Below are positions 12,085-24,569 of a DNA stretch of 64,000 nucleotides, in pieces; the first letter of the stretch is position 1; every line of letters starts with the position of its first letter. Origin of the DNA: Metellina segmentata (Eukaryota; Arthropoda; Arachnida; Araneae; Tetragnathidae); assembly GCA_947359465.1 (NCBI GenBank), contig OX375878.1, positions 84,113,627 through 84,177,626 of the forward strand, read 5' to 3'. A program made the position numbers and the translations under genes. The notes beneath the pieces were generated by a model. The model saw only the letters and a program-made list of their open reading frames with translations. It was not told the origin of the DNA and searched no databases.

Positions 12085-12519
12085 CGGCATACATGGCAAA
12101 CCAAAAATAACTTTATGTGTAACTCTGATTTGCCTAATATGAAAAGCCGATTAAATTTGACATCAGTCCTTCACATTGAAGCAAACGTTCGTATCTCAGA
12201 CGATATGTGCAATAGAACTATGAAATAATCTTTTTGTTATAAGTTGTTTGCTCAATGTTGTTAAATTATCGGTAATACTACACAGAACATTTTTTTTGCT
12301 CAAATTCATTGCCACTACTTTGGGATACATTATTACATCTCTTGCCTTCAGTAACGCAGACATATTTCTTAAATAATTTAAAGAATAGTGTTAAAAGAGA
12401 TCAAATTGTATCTGAAGCATATAATAAATCTATTTCTTCTGACAGGCTAAAAAAGCACCCAGAACTTTAAAAGTAAGTGCATCAATGTTGTAAAAATATA
12501 TGTAGTCATTCCAGTTATA

Positions 12520-13751
12520 CACTTTATGCACTGGTGTCGAAAGTCGTGGGATACCTTTTTAATGTATCGTAGGGCCTTCTTTAGCTCGGTGAAGTGCAGC
12601 AATTCGAGGTGGCATTGACTCAACTAGTCAAAGAAACATGCAAGGAGATATCTCTTGCCATTCTGCTTCGATAACCACCCATACTTGCTTGGTTATGTTA
12701 GGTTCTGGATCTTGTGCACAAATGGCTCTTTGGATCATATCCCAAATATGCACCACGGTGTTCATGTCTTTCAATCTAGGTAGTCAAATCTTGTGCTGTA
12801 ATTGTACAGAATGCTCGTCAAACGTCAAACCAATCGCGAACAAAATGGGACCTGGTGATATGGAGCATTATCATCCTGGAACATCTCATCGTTATTGGGG
12901 TAAGTAAAGTCCATAAGGGGCTTAAAATGGTCACAAACAGCTGAACATAGAAATTTTTCGTAAATGACCAGTTCAATTTGATAAGAGGACGCATGAGTAC
13001 CAGTTTAACACAACCAACACCATTATTGAACAACCATCAGCTTGCACAATGCCTTTTTGACAAGTTGAATCCACAGCCTGATGAGGTTTGCGTCAGACCC
13101 GATCTCGACCATCAGCTCGTACCGACTGGAAACGAGACTCATTGGCCCACGCTACTTTCTTCCGGTCATCTGAGGTCCAACGTAAGTGTTCTTGAGCCCA
13201 AGTGCGAAGCTGAAGCCGATGATGTGCAGTGAATATAGCACTCGGGTCCGTCTTCAGAAGTATTATCCCTTTCAACATCAAATTTCGCTGCCGGGACTTC
13301 CCAGATATACCTCTAGTGCATCCCTAATTGAATGTGGCAGTTAGTTCACATAATCTCGTTCATCTGTTAGTACTGACGCTTCTGCTCAGACTTCGTTGTA
13401 CTCGAACATTCAGCAGACGGGGCCGGCCACTGCGCTGTCTCTAGTGGAATGTAATGTCTTCCGTTAGGTACCTTTGATATACATTTAACATTATGGAGTA
13501 AGGAAATTCAATAAGTCTCAAAACTTTTGAAATGCTATGCCCCATGCGTCGAGCACCAACTGTCATTACAAGTTCAAATTCGGTTAATTTTCGTCGGGTA
13601 GACATTATCACGCTATTAAACATATTAAATAATATTCAAGAGTCCAACAAACATCACAAATAACCATTTGACTATTTATACTCTTTTAACGCTAAGGGAG
13701 CGCATCTTGTAAGTTGCATACTGCTATCCCAGGATTTTTGGCACGTTAGTG
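12520..13751 (-). mobile_element. Tc1-like DNA transposon, decayed (element A)
   Basis: Both ends carry CACT/AGTG termini next to TA (12518-12519 and 13752-13753). Inverted-repeat similarity continues inward: the left AAAGTCGTGGGATA matches the right TATCCCAGGATTTTTGGC when inverted. The ~1.23 kb length is normal for a Tc1 element. It encloses the transposase pseudogene on the minus strand. Confidence 0.8.
12559..13605 (-). pseudogene. Tc1-family transposase pseudogene (element A)
   Basis: The minus-strand reading starts MSTRRKLTEFELVMTVGARR and then MGHSISKV, the first helix-turn-helix of a Tc1 transposase. Downstream, after frameshifts, come TWAQEHLRWTSDDRKKVAWA and NESRF. The family has D in the first catalytic position (DESRF); here it is N. 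The second catalytic block is readable as FQDDNAPYH. Near the third, the usual NPIEH reads NTVVH, so the catalytic E is lost, although HIWDMIQRAI follows. The C-terminus ends around ESMPPRIAAL. Coding is split over at least three frames. The protein would cut and paste its own element by binding the terminal inverted repeats, but this copy is dead on several counts. It is older than elements B and C in this window. Confidence 0.88.
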
Positions 13752-13754
13752 TAT

Positions 13755-15930
13755 GTGATTTTATGTACCCACAAAAGATTCATTAAATAAAGAATTAAAA
13801 TAAATTCTTATAAAAACAACTGTTCATTTTAGTTCATAAAAATAATTATAAATTATATGGTTCGAAATATTCTTCTATATGCATGCTATAGTGACATAAT
13901 AATCCTCGAAAGTTTGACAGTAAAATCCTAGCCTTAAAATAGAAATTCCAATCTTAGTTTATTTAATTATTTCCAGTTGTTTTTGATAAAAACCACACTT
14001 TTTTTTGGAAAGTACAAAACACATTTTTCGCAAGATTATCTTCCACGGTTTTCCTTTTTTATCTTAAAAAATTGGTAAATGCCATTAAAGGGAAGTTTTT
14101 ACCACTACATTTCCTTATCATGCTGTTGTAAATGTAAACCTCTTACCAGTTGTTTTTGGAAATAAAAAATACATGGAGATTTTATTTCAGATCCACGAAC
14201 GATTTATGTTGCTTCTGAAAGTTTTATTTTCTCGTTAAATTTGTTTCCTTCCTTTTTTATCTGGGAGATTATGGAGTACTTCTTTTGTTTCGTAATCCTA
14301 AATGAATTTTTAATCTATTTTTCAGTTTTAAATCCACATAGGCACATTTGGATCTTTTTTACTTAAGATTCAGAGTGGTTTTTAGCCATATCTTTAATTT
14401 ATGTATACGGCAGAGGTAGAGTAAGCTCTGTGAAAAAATACTTGATTTCTAGTTATGATTCGTCAAATATTTGGCAATACGTATTACTTATGTATCACAC
14501 TGAAGGAAAAATTGCTTCATCTATCTTATTTGTTTCCCAATTTCAAAAGACATTTTTGATGAAATATCAATTTCAAAAAAATATATTTTACTGTGAGAAT
14601 ATAATAGTATCACATGAAGTTTCAACAGGAATGCGCTAAAAAATGCAGGGAATAAAAAATTGATTTTAGGCAAAGAAAGTAAAAAATGTTAAAAAGGAGT
14701 CAAAAAAATAATTTCGACAAAACATTCCCAATTATTTGAACTACGGTGGAAAGTGTAAATTTTTCTATAAAGTTTTTTCAATTCTTACACTGTATACCAG
14801 ATTTATAGAATAAAGTATTCATGAATAAATAATATAACCCCAAGTAATTAACAGTAGCTTTTAACTGCACGATTCTTGGAAACTCTTCGTAATTTTGTCG
14901 TTGCTTTAAATCGCGATTCAGGGTAAAAGTTGATAAAAAAGCATAATGCAACGCTAACTAGTTTGTTTTTAACTAATATTTGGTAGTTAAACACTGAACA
15001 ACGAAATGAGAGTCTATTATATACTTTCACTACATGTTTATATTTTTCAAACGCATAATTTGCATTACATAATTTGATTTCTAACATTGTCATCACAAAG
15101 AAGGGGATTTTAACTACTTGATGTTCATGTCCTAGACTATGATCCCCACATCTGCACTCCTGGTTCAGTACCAAGATAAACAGAGACTAAAGTACCAAAT
15201 TAGATAACAAATGAACTAGGAATATGTAATCCAAGTACTCGATACTTATCTTCCACACTGATATAATGTTTTTTCTTTTCCATAAGGAACAAAACTTTTT
15301 GTTAGTATAGTCAAAATATTTCTTTTAAGTTTCAAAAAGCTATCAGATTCCAGTACTTTCCAGTCACCGTGGCGTTTGTTCATGACAATTAACTGACGGA
15401 TGGCTTTGCTAAGGCTTGTTTTGAATCACTCTAATCATGCCCTCTCATTAATACTGAACGGTAAAAAGAATTATAAATACAAAAATAGAAAATTCTTTAC
15501 TCAATATTTAGCTTAAGAGAAAGACTGGAAGTCCTTGCTACTGTTTCAGTTGTAAAAGATCTATCGACAGCTATAGGAGTTGCTTGCTTGTTTTCGTGTT
15601 CTGTGTGAACATGACTACCTACATAATCCTCTATACCGAATTATATTTCTCAAACTATCATATTTGCCCTCAGCCCTCCCCTCCATAGTGGCCTTTCAGA
15701 TATGACTGGAATCCTCTTCAATAGTTGCCTTGGTGATACTGACTTTTCAGTGAGTAATGCTGATAGTTTCACATTTTACTTGTTTCTAGACTATATTGAG
15801 CTGCCAAATAGAGACTTGTGGTGAAAAGGCTCACCGGTATAATGGCGCAATGGGTACTGAATCCGCATGTTAAAGGGATGGTAAAAGGCCTCTGTGAGAG
15901 AGTTAGTGGGTTGCTTGTGTTGGTTTTTAT
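13755..15930. other. AT-rich stretch without recognisable gene
   Basis: A 108-codon minus-strand frame (14848-15174) has no motif I recognise and AT-driven composition. No tandem or inverted repeat seen before the SINE array. Confidence 0.4.
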
Positions 15931-16019
15931 TTATGGCGCAAGGGTCATATTTGACCAAGTTGCGTCGAACAACGTGATGTAAATGAACTTACACATGGAA
16001 GGTTTAACTGATAAATAAA

Positions 16020-17585
16020 AGAGAAACATACCCATGCAGGAATCGAACCTGCGCCGACTACAACTCCCGAGTTACTGGCAGTAGTGTGCAAACGTAATGA
16101 GCCTCGGCGACCCTTTTGAGGTATGTAGGTAGTTATTAACGTTGCACTGGAGAAACACAAATTGCTATTGGAGACTGTAGTGATCAATTCCTAAGAGAAA
16201 GATACAAGGAAAACGCCTTGCAATTTTGAACCACGGTCAGATAACGAGAACAACTGAGCTGGCTCTCCACTTACCAAAGCGACACTTCTAAGAGGGAGAG
16301 AGGAATGCAATGTCAATCAAAATAAACGACGAGAGAAACATACCCATGCAGGAATCGAACCTGAGCCGACTACAACTCCCGAGTTACTGGCAGTAGTGTG
16401 CAAACGTAATGAGCCTCGGCGACCCTTTTGAGGTATGTAGGTAGTTATTAACGTTGCACTGGAGAAACACAAATTGCTATTGGAGACTGTAGTGATCAAT
16501 TCCTAAGAGAAAGATACAAGGAAAACGCCTCGCAATTTTGAACCACGGTCAGATAACGAGAACAACTGAGCTGGCTCTCCACTTACCAAAGCGACACTTC
16601 TAAGAGGGAGAGAGGAATGCAATGTCAATCAAAATAAACGACGAGAGAAACATACCCATGCAGGAATCGAACCTGAGCCGACTACAACTCCCGAGTTACT
16701 GGCAGTAGTGTGCAAACGTAATGAGCCTCGGCGACCCTTTTGAGGTATGTAGGTAGTTATTAACGTTGCACTGGAAAAACACAAATTGCTATTGGAGACT
16801 GTAGTGATCAATTCCTAAGAGAAAGATACAAGGAAAACGCCTCGCAATTTTGAACCACGGTCAGATAACGAGAACAACTGAGCTGGCACTCCACATACCA
16901 AAGCGACACTTCTAAGAGAGAGAGAGGAATGAAATGTCAATCAAAATAAACGACGAGAGAAACATACCCATGCAGGAATCGAACCTGAGCCGACTACAAC
17001 TCCCGAGTTACTGGCAGTAGTGTGCAAACATAATGAGCCTCGGCGACCCTTTTGAGGTATGTAGGTAGTTATTAACGTTGCACTGGAGAAACACAAATTG
17101 CTATTGGAGACTGTAGTGATCAATTCCTAAGAGAAAGATACAAGGAAAACGCCTCGCAATTTTGAACCACGGTCAGATAACGAGAACAACTGAGCTGGCT
17201 CTCCACTTACCAAAGCGACACTTCTAAGAGAGAGAGAGAGAGGAATGCAATGTCAATTAAAATAAACGACGAGAGAAACATACCCATGCAGGAATCGAAC
17301 CTGAGCCGACTACAACTCCCGAGTTACTGGCAGTAGTGTGCAAACATAATGAGCCTCGGCGACCCTTTTGAGGTATGTAGGTAGTTATTAACGTTGCACT
17401 GGAAAAACACAAATTGCTATTGGAGACTGTAGTGATCAATTCCTAAGAGAAAGATACAAGGAAAACGCCTTGCAATTTTGAACCACGGTCAGATAACGAG
17501 AACAACTGAGCTGGCACTCCACATACCAAAGCGACACTTCTGAGAGAGAGAGAGAGGAATGCAATGCCAATCAATAAACGACGAG
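16020..17585 (-). repeat. Five-copy ~312-bp tandem array of a SINE-like unit
   Basis: The marker CATACCCATGCAGGAATCGA recurs near 16027, 16339, 16651, 16963 and 17279: spacing 312, 312, 312 and 316. On the minus strand each unit has a tRNA-like head (GGGTCGCCGAGGCTC, then B-box GGTTCGATTCC). The SINE body follows (complement of CAATTTTGAACCACGGTCAG), then the shared tail, whose plus-strand form is TAACGTTGCACTGGAGAAAC. An AG-rich microsatellite after CGACACTTCT varies in length and explains the 4-bp difference. Units are almost identical. The identical 60-codon frames they create are by-products. Confidence 0.9.
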
Positions 17586-17589
17586 TGTA

Positions 17590-18655
17590 TACCTGGAAAC
17601 TCCAAAACGAAAGGCATAGCGAAATAAGTAGATTGATTTAAAGAAAAATGATTATCGATTTCGCCATAAGTATTCAATAGAAAGTATCTGGGTAACTAAT
17701 ATATTCCGCGTTCTTTCATCAGTGACATACTCTTCATCTTTGCAATGAAGTATTTGGAACTTTTCGGTACTGAAAACATCAATGTAATTTAGCTGCAGGG
17801 AAGTCAAAAGCAAAGATGCTCATAAAAGTGCAAACAGCGGATGAGTTTGTGTCAAGTTTACTGATGAGTGCTACTTGCAGAATCATCATTTTGCGCCGAT
17901 CATTACTCTGTTACTCCTCCTTACCACACGTTATTTGCATGCTACTTCTAATGACTCGCACCGGTAATAATTACGCTTCCGATTCACATTGCTGCGTCCC
18001 AATCGAAATTCCTCCGACATCCCCTTGTTAAACCAGTAGTACATTCTTTCCAAGAGCACGTGATGTGATTCCGCGAGGGAGGAAAACTTAAATCTCGTTT
18101 GTCGTCGAAATGTCTTTTCGAAGTCTGCCGGCGAGAAAAGATATTGAGGAGGGTTTAAATATTTAGTTTATTTCGGTAGTAAAGCGCTTTTATGTGTCTG
18201 TAACAAATGCACCGGAGTGAGCGGAATTTTTTCCCGTTTCCTGGAAAGGAAACTTTTAGCGCCAGCCAATCTTAACCTGATTTTTCTTTTCCAGGGGGAT
18301 AAATCGAGCGTGGCGTGTTAAAGGATTCGTGTTGTGTTTATCTGTCGGTAGAATGAGAAGGAATTTGTGAGGGTTGTATGGAATATTTTTGGAGTGTATT
18401 ATGTTAGAGAAGTACTAAGATTATTCTGGATGGCAAGAATGAAAAAGGAAGATGATCTGTTTTAAAATACTTTGAATTGGAGGGTAGTTTACAATAAAGT
18501 AAAAATTTGAGATATATGCATTGTTAGTAAAAAAAACATGTAAACTGATTCTAATATAAATAAGAGTGTGATCAGACGAGTTGGTAGTAGTGTGTAAAAT
18601 ATTTAGGATTTATAAACAAATATAATTTCAAGAAAAAAATTGTTTTCGTGGGAGG
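17590..18655. other. Relatively GC-richer single-copy stretch
   Basis: Compared with its surroundings, 17.8-18.3 kb has fewer A/T runs and no repeats shared with the rest of the window. A 71-codon plus-strand frame (17816-18031) lacks recognisable motifs. It could be single-copy regulatory or exonic DNA, but nothing proves it. Confidence 0.35.
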
Positions 18656-18659
18656 GTTT

Positions 18660-19095
18660 TTTTTTTCAGTGCAAACAAACTACAGGAAGACAAGGATTTT
18701 ACTTCAGGTTACTTTAGGCAAAGGATTTTTTTCAGCGTAAACAAACCACTGGAAGACAATAATTTTACTTCCGGTTATTTTAGAAGAGGCCTTTTCTGTG
18801 CAGCTAAATAATAGTGCTTCTTCGACGGAATGTGTTTACTGTACACATCTCGAATGTCGTTTGTTTTTTACGAATGAAATTTCAGAACATCGCCAATGAA
18901 AATAGGAAGGAATGAATTTCGAACTGTAATATAACTGTCGATTAGTCAACGCTAGTTAAAATAAACACCAAACATCGCCAAAACAACGATAAACAGCATT
19001 TACGGTAATAGAATATGCGAGAATATTTAGGTAACGGAAGTAAAATCTTAGCATTTCGTCTGGTTTGATTTTTCACTGAAAATTACTCGCCTGCC
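18660..19095 (-). mobile_element. MITE family A, minus-orientation copy
   Basis: Inverted ends are visible: GGAAGACAATAATTTTACTT and CCGGTTATTTTAG on the left against GGTAACGGAAGTAAAATCTT on the right. The left end is duplicated (a similar GGAAGACAAGGATTTTACTT lies about 60 bp outside). Inverted, the interior matches 24.37-24.47 kb, with the shared word TGTTTGGTGTTT. No coding capacity. Confidence 0.7.
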
Positions 19096-19289
19096 ATATA
19101 ACAGATATCGAAGAATATTTCTTAGTTATATCTCTAAGGTTATGGTAGCCTTTTTATGTGCTCAAGATCATGTGACCAATACTAGTAGTACTTAGACTCT
19201 GCTCCCACGAACACATAGTTTGCTCATTCCTTCTTCCATACAAATTACATTGCAATTGAAAGCAAAAATTGATTCTATCTTGCTGTGCG

Positions 19290-19480
19290 CATCTATATAA
19301 GAATGGAGCGTTTGTTTGTACATTAATTATTTTCGACCCATTTTAGGTTTTCTATCCATTTTGGACCGTTCTAATACAAAATCCGTCTCTTGCGCGTTTG
19401 GTGTCTGTCTGTAATTGTGTGACAGTGCTACGTCCAAATGGTTGAATTTTATGAAACTTTGCATACTTATTTTCATAAAT
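19290..19480 (+). repeat. Dispersed retroposon-like fragment, unclassified
   Basis: The stretch TGGAGCGTTTGTTTGTACAT through TTTATGAAACTTTGCATACT resembles a type of dispersed arthropod repeat with 'kttgtttgta...gaaayttggcatac' wording. I recognise only the style, not the family. Confidence 0.3.
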
Positions 19481-19484
19481 TGCA

Positions 19485-20667
19485 TTTTTTTTTCATCACC
19501 AGCAACACCATCACAAAGTATTTAATTTAAAGTGGCAGATGGAAATTAAAAAAAAAATGTAAGTGTTATTTCGCTGTCATATTGAAAGAATAATAATATT
19601 ACAAATTTCCAAAGAACTTTTAAAACATTAAAAAGTTCTTTGTCATAATGACAGGGCACCTTGGTAGTTCTGTGTCGAAGACATTAAATTATAAAATAAG
19701 TTATTTTATTATTATCCACAAAATCTAATTTTCAAGGAAAATGTATTCACCTTAAAAAACTATATATATTCTGATAATTTTTCTGCAATCTAGAGTTAAT
19801 CAATTCTACTCTAATTAAGTTAATAAGTAAAGTAATTAAGATGGGTAATTTTGATAGTGAGTGATAAATTTATACTTATCGCAAATTTATTAAAAGAAGC
19901 ATTGTGTATCACAGGTGAGTGCGATTTACATTTATTTTAAAAAGTATATCTACACAGAGTTTCTTAATATTTACTGGTATAAAATGCAGATTTTCGGGTT
20001 TTGAAATTAATTGGAATTCACAACTTGAGAACCATTTTGCGTTCTATAATAACACACTTTCCGATTTCAATGCATACACAAAATAATATTTCAAATAAAA
20101 TTATTTATTGGAATGTGTTTTATGTGTGTTTCTTAAGTCTTGAATAAATAAACATAATAAGGTAAACGTAAAACTTGTGTTGAATCGTTTTATGTCTTAG
20201 AGATGTTTTTTTTTGCCAACTCGGAATATTATTTTCTCTAGTATATTATACGATAAATATTGCTATAAAAATTATAAAATGGAACTTAAATATGTATTTA
20301 AAATTGTTATTTTTTCTGAACAAAAGTGTTTAGAATCGATCCATCTGTTGAAGAATGACAATTGCGAAGAAATAAATAAATTATAAATCAAAGGTATTAT
20401 GTATAAATGAAAATGGTTAGTTCAAATATCGTTAAAGCATCCCCCAGACAGTATATAAATGTGAAGTACTATACTTATATTCACTTTACATGATGTAATG
20501 TAATATTTTAAAATGCGTTTAAAATCTTTTATTGTAACCATGCCTAACAATTTGTTGAAAAAGCTTCGTTCTTTTGAGTTAATTTTTATTAGAAAACCAA
20601 AACAATATGTGAACATATATTGAATAACGATTTTCATGCTGCTTTTTTAAGGTATTTATTCTTTTAC
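19485..20667. other. AT-rich stretch without gene
   Basis: Low-complexity AT-rich sequence. The 71-codon minus frame at 20422-20637 is unsupported. Confidence 0.4.
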
Positions 20668-20671
20668 TTAA

Positions 20672-21166
20672 CCCTTCTTTGCATGATTTTTTCTTTATTG
20701 GTGAAATAAATCAAGGTGATATAATTCATGTTCAAAATTAAAGGAAAAATGGTTAAAAAAATCTTAGTATATATTTATGGTATAAATTTAGCAAAAAACA
20801 ATATGATGGTATCATGTGGTATTTTTTAAATTAGACGCAAACTTTTTCAGAAATTGCTCTAAAAATAACAGAAACACATGTTACAAACCTTTCTTCCACT
20901 CATTTTCACTTTTTTAGCAATAGAAACTCAAATATAATAAAACAAAATCATACGTTTATTGCAACTACAACAAACAGCGAAATGACAACTTCAAGCTCGT
21001 TTTACTGATAGCGACACTTGCTTATTTTTGACAGCTATATTTTTTTTTATGCAATGGAGATTAAAAAGGTATCCAGACACGATCAACTTAAAGTGAACTT
21101 GTTCTTTTATATAATTTTTGGGCATTCAATGTTATGATGGAAATTTCCACCACTATGCAAAGAGTT
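20672..21166. mobile_element. piggyBac-like MITE, copy 1
   Basis: It starts CCCTTCTTTGCATGATTTTT directly after TTAA (20668-20671). It ends ATGCAAAGAG, where the outermost bases and right TTAA have been lost. It is nearly identical over its whole length to the element at 48612-49120, apart from a small internal indel. That second copy has both TTAA flanks and complete ends. Confidence 0.83.
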
Positions 21167-21169
21167 AGT

Positions 21170-21632
21170 GAGAGAAAAGAGTGTCCAACAAAAAAAAATG
21201 CAATACAGCTTATTTTTACATATAAATAGAGAGAGAAATGTAACTTATTTCGCCCTAATATTTAAAATCCAGTAAAGTTGGAAAAGGTCTTATTTAAAGA
21301 CACGTGAATGTTTTTGCAATTTTGCGATAAATTGTAAAAACTGAGACAACATTGAAAAATTTCTGAAAATATCTTTGTCTGTGATATATTTTTTTCAATT
21401 TACAAAACATGTAGGACAGAAATAAAACCTCATTCAACAACGAAAGGAAATCTCAAAGCACAAAAATACTTTGGTATCCTTTTAGTAAGAGGGGCACTTT
21501 TTAATTATTTCCTCTAAATATAGCACTTAAATAAATAAAAATATATTTTGTAAAACTGTGTGCATGCACACAAAAAACTTGCTCTTCTATTGAAAATTTT
21601 TTTCAACTATAGTTTTAACAATACAAAAATAT
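21170..21632. other. AT-rich spacer
   Basis: No repeat or gene recognised. Confidence 0.4.
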
Positions 21633-21635
21633 ATA

Positions 21636-22418
21636 CAATGGACTCAAGATTTTACAAACCTCTAATTTACGAACTGCACGTCTTTAGGAACTGCAACGTT
21701 GGTATAATCAGTATCCCATAGAAATAATGTTAATTTCCTCTCCGATTTACGAATACATTTTACACATTCTTTTTTTTTAACAACTCAGTTTCCTCACTTT
21801 ACTTTCATTGCTTTCCTTCAGACAGGAAAAGTTGACGGGAAAGGGTTAAATTTCTTCAGATTGGTTATACTTCGGACCTCCTAAGTTGTAAAGGGGACGG
21901 AAAAATCCCCAAGAGCGATTATGATATCAGTGCAGATGAAGCCGTGATCCAGGAACGTCGTCGAAAGGATCCTGAAGATCCTAGAAACCTTACATATCAT
22001 GATTTTCTGGCTGTGGACGAGAATGTTCAAGCATGCACAGATGATATATCGGATGATGAAATCATCAATCAGGTGTTGAACGGGAATGCCGAAGAACAAT
22101 CTGATTAATAAGAATGAGTAGACGTAATCCCAAGGTCAACTATCAAAGAAGCCACATATTGGCTGTCAGAACAACGTCGGTTTTTAGAAGCAGATGTCAA
22201 TTTTGAGATGCTTAACAGCATCAACTCTATGGAATCGTATGTTTACCGAAGTGCTATCATGAGGCTAAAGAAGATAGCTGTTTTTTTTGTAATCGCTAAT
22301 GAATAAAGATTAGTGCAAGTTGTATTATTATTATTTTTAAATAACATTCCCATTTACGAACTTTTGATTTACGAATTTTTTCGGTCCCCACGAGTTTGGC
22401 AAAAACAAGAGTCCACTG
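21636..22418 (+). mobile_element. pogo/Tigger-like DNA transposon, internally deleted
   Basis: The left end is CAATGGACTCAAGATTTTAC; the right end, inverted, is CAGTGGACTCTTGTTTTTGC. Subterminal ATTTACGAA words occur on both sides. At about 783 bp it is far shorter than a full pogo-type element. Only the 3' end of the transposase remains. The left flank is TA and the right is AT, so the target duplication is imperfect. This is the only pogo-group element I recognise in the window. Confidence 0.75.
21917..22306 (+). pseudogene. pogo/Tigger (jerky-type) transposase, C-terminal remnant
   Basis: The frame starting at 21917 reads KDPEDPRNLTYHDFLAVDEN, then an acidic stretch TDDISDDEIINQVLNG. Without changing frame it continues DVIPRSTIKEATYWLSEQRR and FLEADVNFEMLNSINSMES. 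This order (a 'D-E-N' block, acidic linker with 'DDEI.., V', then a final helical segment) is typical of the C-terminal tail of Tigger/jerky transposases, beyond the DDE catalytic core. Three in-frame stops (22106, 22109, 22115) break the acidic linker, and the catalytic core and DNA-binding domain are absent. About 130 codons remain. It cannot encode a working transposase. The family call rests on recalled pattern and would be settled by a protein search. Confidence 0.7.
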
Positions 22419-22699
22419 ATTATTAAAGTAATAGAACGCAACCAGTTTTGTATTGTATAGCAAGTACACCAAAAATGTTTACTACTTTTACATAACGAGA
22501 GGGCCCTTTATATTTTTATAATATTGTGTGTGTATGTCGGATAATTTCGTAACTTCAATAAAGACTAATTTTCTGGCGAATACAGCATTGATAAAATGAT
22601 ATGAAGCAGATTCGTTAGAGTTAAACCTGAATATGAAACGTAAGGGCTTTTTCAATTCTACACAGCGAATTTTCTGTACAGATATTCAGTAACACGTAG

Positions 22700-22735
22700 T
22701 GTTGCTTCAGTGCGGTGTAAACTCAACCTGTATAA
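22700..22735 (+). repeat. SINE tail fragment
   Basis: GTGTTGCTTCAGTGCGGTGT followed by AAACTCAACC matches the plus-strand SINE tail with substitutions. The 84-codon frame starting here (22699-22953) is not otherwise recognisable. Confidence 0.55.
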
Positions 22736-22739
22736 ATAT

Positions 22740-23740
22740 TTGTATAACGAGGAAGGGCATAGCATTAAAAGACTTTATTCCTTATTATGGGCACGTAGAT
22801 TTTAAAACGCTTGAAAAAAATTGTAAATTTGTTTGGTTCCGTTTTAAAAATGTAGAAGAGGAAACATTTTTATCCCAACCACTTTCCAATAACGATCGTT
22901 CTTCACAAATTGCAAACAAGTTTACTATCAACATGACAGAGGGGGACGAATAACTGCATTTATTGGTAAGAGAGTAAGACAACTCCTTGACAATAAAATG
23001 TCATCGAATACGTTATGAGCAGACATAAAGAAGCCACCAACGTGTTAGAACAAAAAGATTGTATTCTCGGGAAGCGAGAGGGGGAATCCAAACAAGACAC
23101 ATATTTTTTCGGAAAAGAGCACATATATCTTGCACTTCCATGGATACGTGTGTTGCAAGAATTCTATTGATTTGACGATGAGAAGATTGCGACTATAAGC
23201 CAGGGACAATTGTGCATGAAGTAAGAAAGGGTAGAAACACATAAGAAACTTCTTGGAAGGTGGGTGATCAAAATATGATATCTATAAAGGCAGAGTGGTG
23301 TGCTTGATCCTCAAGAAATCTTCACAGAAATGTGGAACGTGGATTGTTTTTCAAACTTTATTCGGGATGTCATGATGGTATATCTTTGGGATTACCAGAT
23401 AATAACAGCACCCAAACGAGGTAAAAAGAAATAGATAGTCTAAGATTAACACTTCGTGTTTCATTTTACTCAAACCAATTTTTTTAATGATTCCTATCGA
23501 TTTAACATATTTTATATTAAATTTGTGAATTCTAGCATTATTCCTATTTTTAAATGTGTGCATTTAACTTTAGATTCTGTTATAGAAGAAATAATGTTTT
23601 AATTTTATAATTTTTATATTACTTTGTTTTGCATTTGCACTATCAATATTGAAACATTTGTATTAGCATAGGTTCTAAGTTTTATAGAATGAAAAGTAAT
23701 TTGTTTTAGTGTGTAAGTAAAAGAAGCACACTTTAACTCT
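22740..23740. other. Stretch with no recognisable feature
   Basis: Short overlapping frames on both strands, none with family motifs. Confidence 0.4.
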
Positions 23741-23741
23741 T

Positions 23742-23962
23742 TCAGGGTTGTGAAATATGGCCTGTTTCCCCTATCATCAGGGGGGAAATAACGCAAAATA
23801 AAAATGCTTTTGTGACCCAAAAACCAAAACAGGCATTTATTTCACATGTTTTATTTCTGGCAAAAAAAAAAAAAAAACATGCTTTATGCTGCTGCTGTAT
23901 GCTTGACTGGAGATCGCACATTGTATAACCAACATGGGAATAATTTTTAATCACAACCCTAT
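23742..23962. mobile_element. Possible short TIR element
   Basis: AGGGTTGTGA at the left (near 23744) and TCACAACCCT at the right (near 23951) are exact inverted repeats of 10 bp about 200 bp apart. No clear target duplication is visible. It may be chance or a small MITE. Confidence 0.3.
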
Positions 23963-24229
23963 AAAATAAAATCAAAACCAGCCAAATTTGTGACTTTTTC
24001 TTTGTAGATGTCATGAAAATACATTTCCCGGACAAACAACACCGATATTCTGGATAAGATCAGAGACAGAAAATTCTGAGATTGAGTTAGATTATGATAA
24101 AAAAAAATAGTATTTTAAGCAAACATTTATAAGCACTTTTCATGACGCTTAGTTTTTAAAATAAAAAAATAACATTGTTACGTATTTTAATGAGTAGTGC
24201 GAACCCTGATATAGTTAGAAAAGGTTTCT

Positions 24230-24565
24230 ATGAGATGGATTTTCCTTCTAAATAGAAACACACACCAAATAAACCGAGGGACAAGGAAGACTTTACTTCC
24301 GCTACCCCAAATGCGCTCTCGTGAGTTTACTTTCGCTACCTACATGCTCTCACATGATACATGTAGTGGTATAACAGTTTCGGCAATGTTTGGTGTTTTT
24401 ATCGAATTGGTGTTGACCAATCAATTATCAAATGTGAATTTGAATTAATTCTTCGGAATTTTACTGTCAAAGTGCTGTAACCGTATTCGTAAAACAAACC
24501 AAAAGACGTCACGTTCCGAGTCCATACAAGAAACATGCCCGTTACCTACACTTAACTTGTTAGAA
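24230..24565 (+). mobile_element. MITE family A, plus copy
   Basis: The left part reads GGAAGACTTTACTTCCGCTA then CAAATGCGCTCTCGTGAG. This matches 39.13-39.18 kb (GGAAGACGGGGATTTTACTT, CAAATGCTCTCGCATAATGC). The interior word TGTTTGGTGTTTTTATCGAA matches the inverted copy at 18.9 kb, and CTTCGGAATTTTACTGTC matches 39.52 kb. The copies are old and indel-rich. Confidence 0.65.
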
Positions 24566-24569
24566 TATG

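Noticed and set aside
14848..15174. 108-codon minus-strand frame
   Set aside because: No recognised motif; flanked by AT-rich spacer; length is within chance for a window of this size.
15945..17439. Five near-identical 60- to 80-codon frames
   Set aside because: They are by-products of the tandem SINE units, running through tRNA-like and tail sequence.
17861..17885. CTGATGAG...GCAGAA resembling a hammerhead ribozyme core
   Set aside because: Stem II pairs only three bases, the GAAA element is incomplete and no matching stems I and III are seen.
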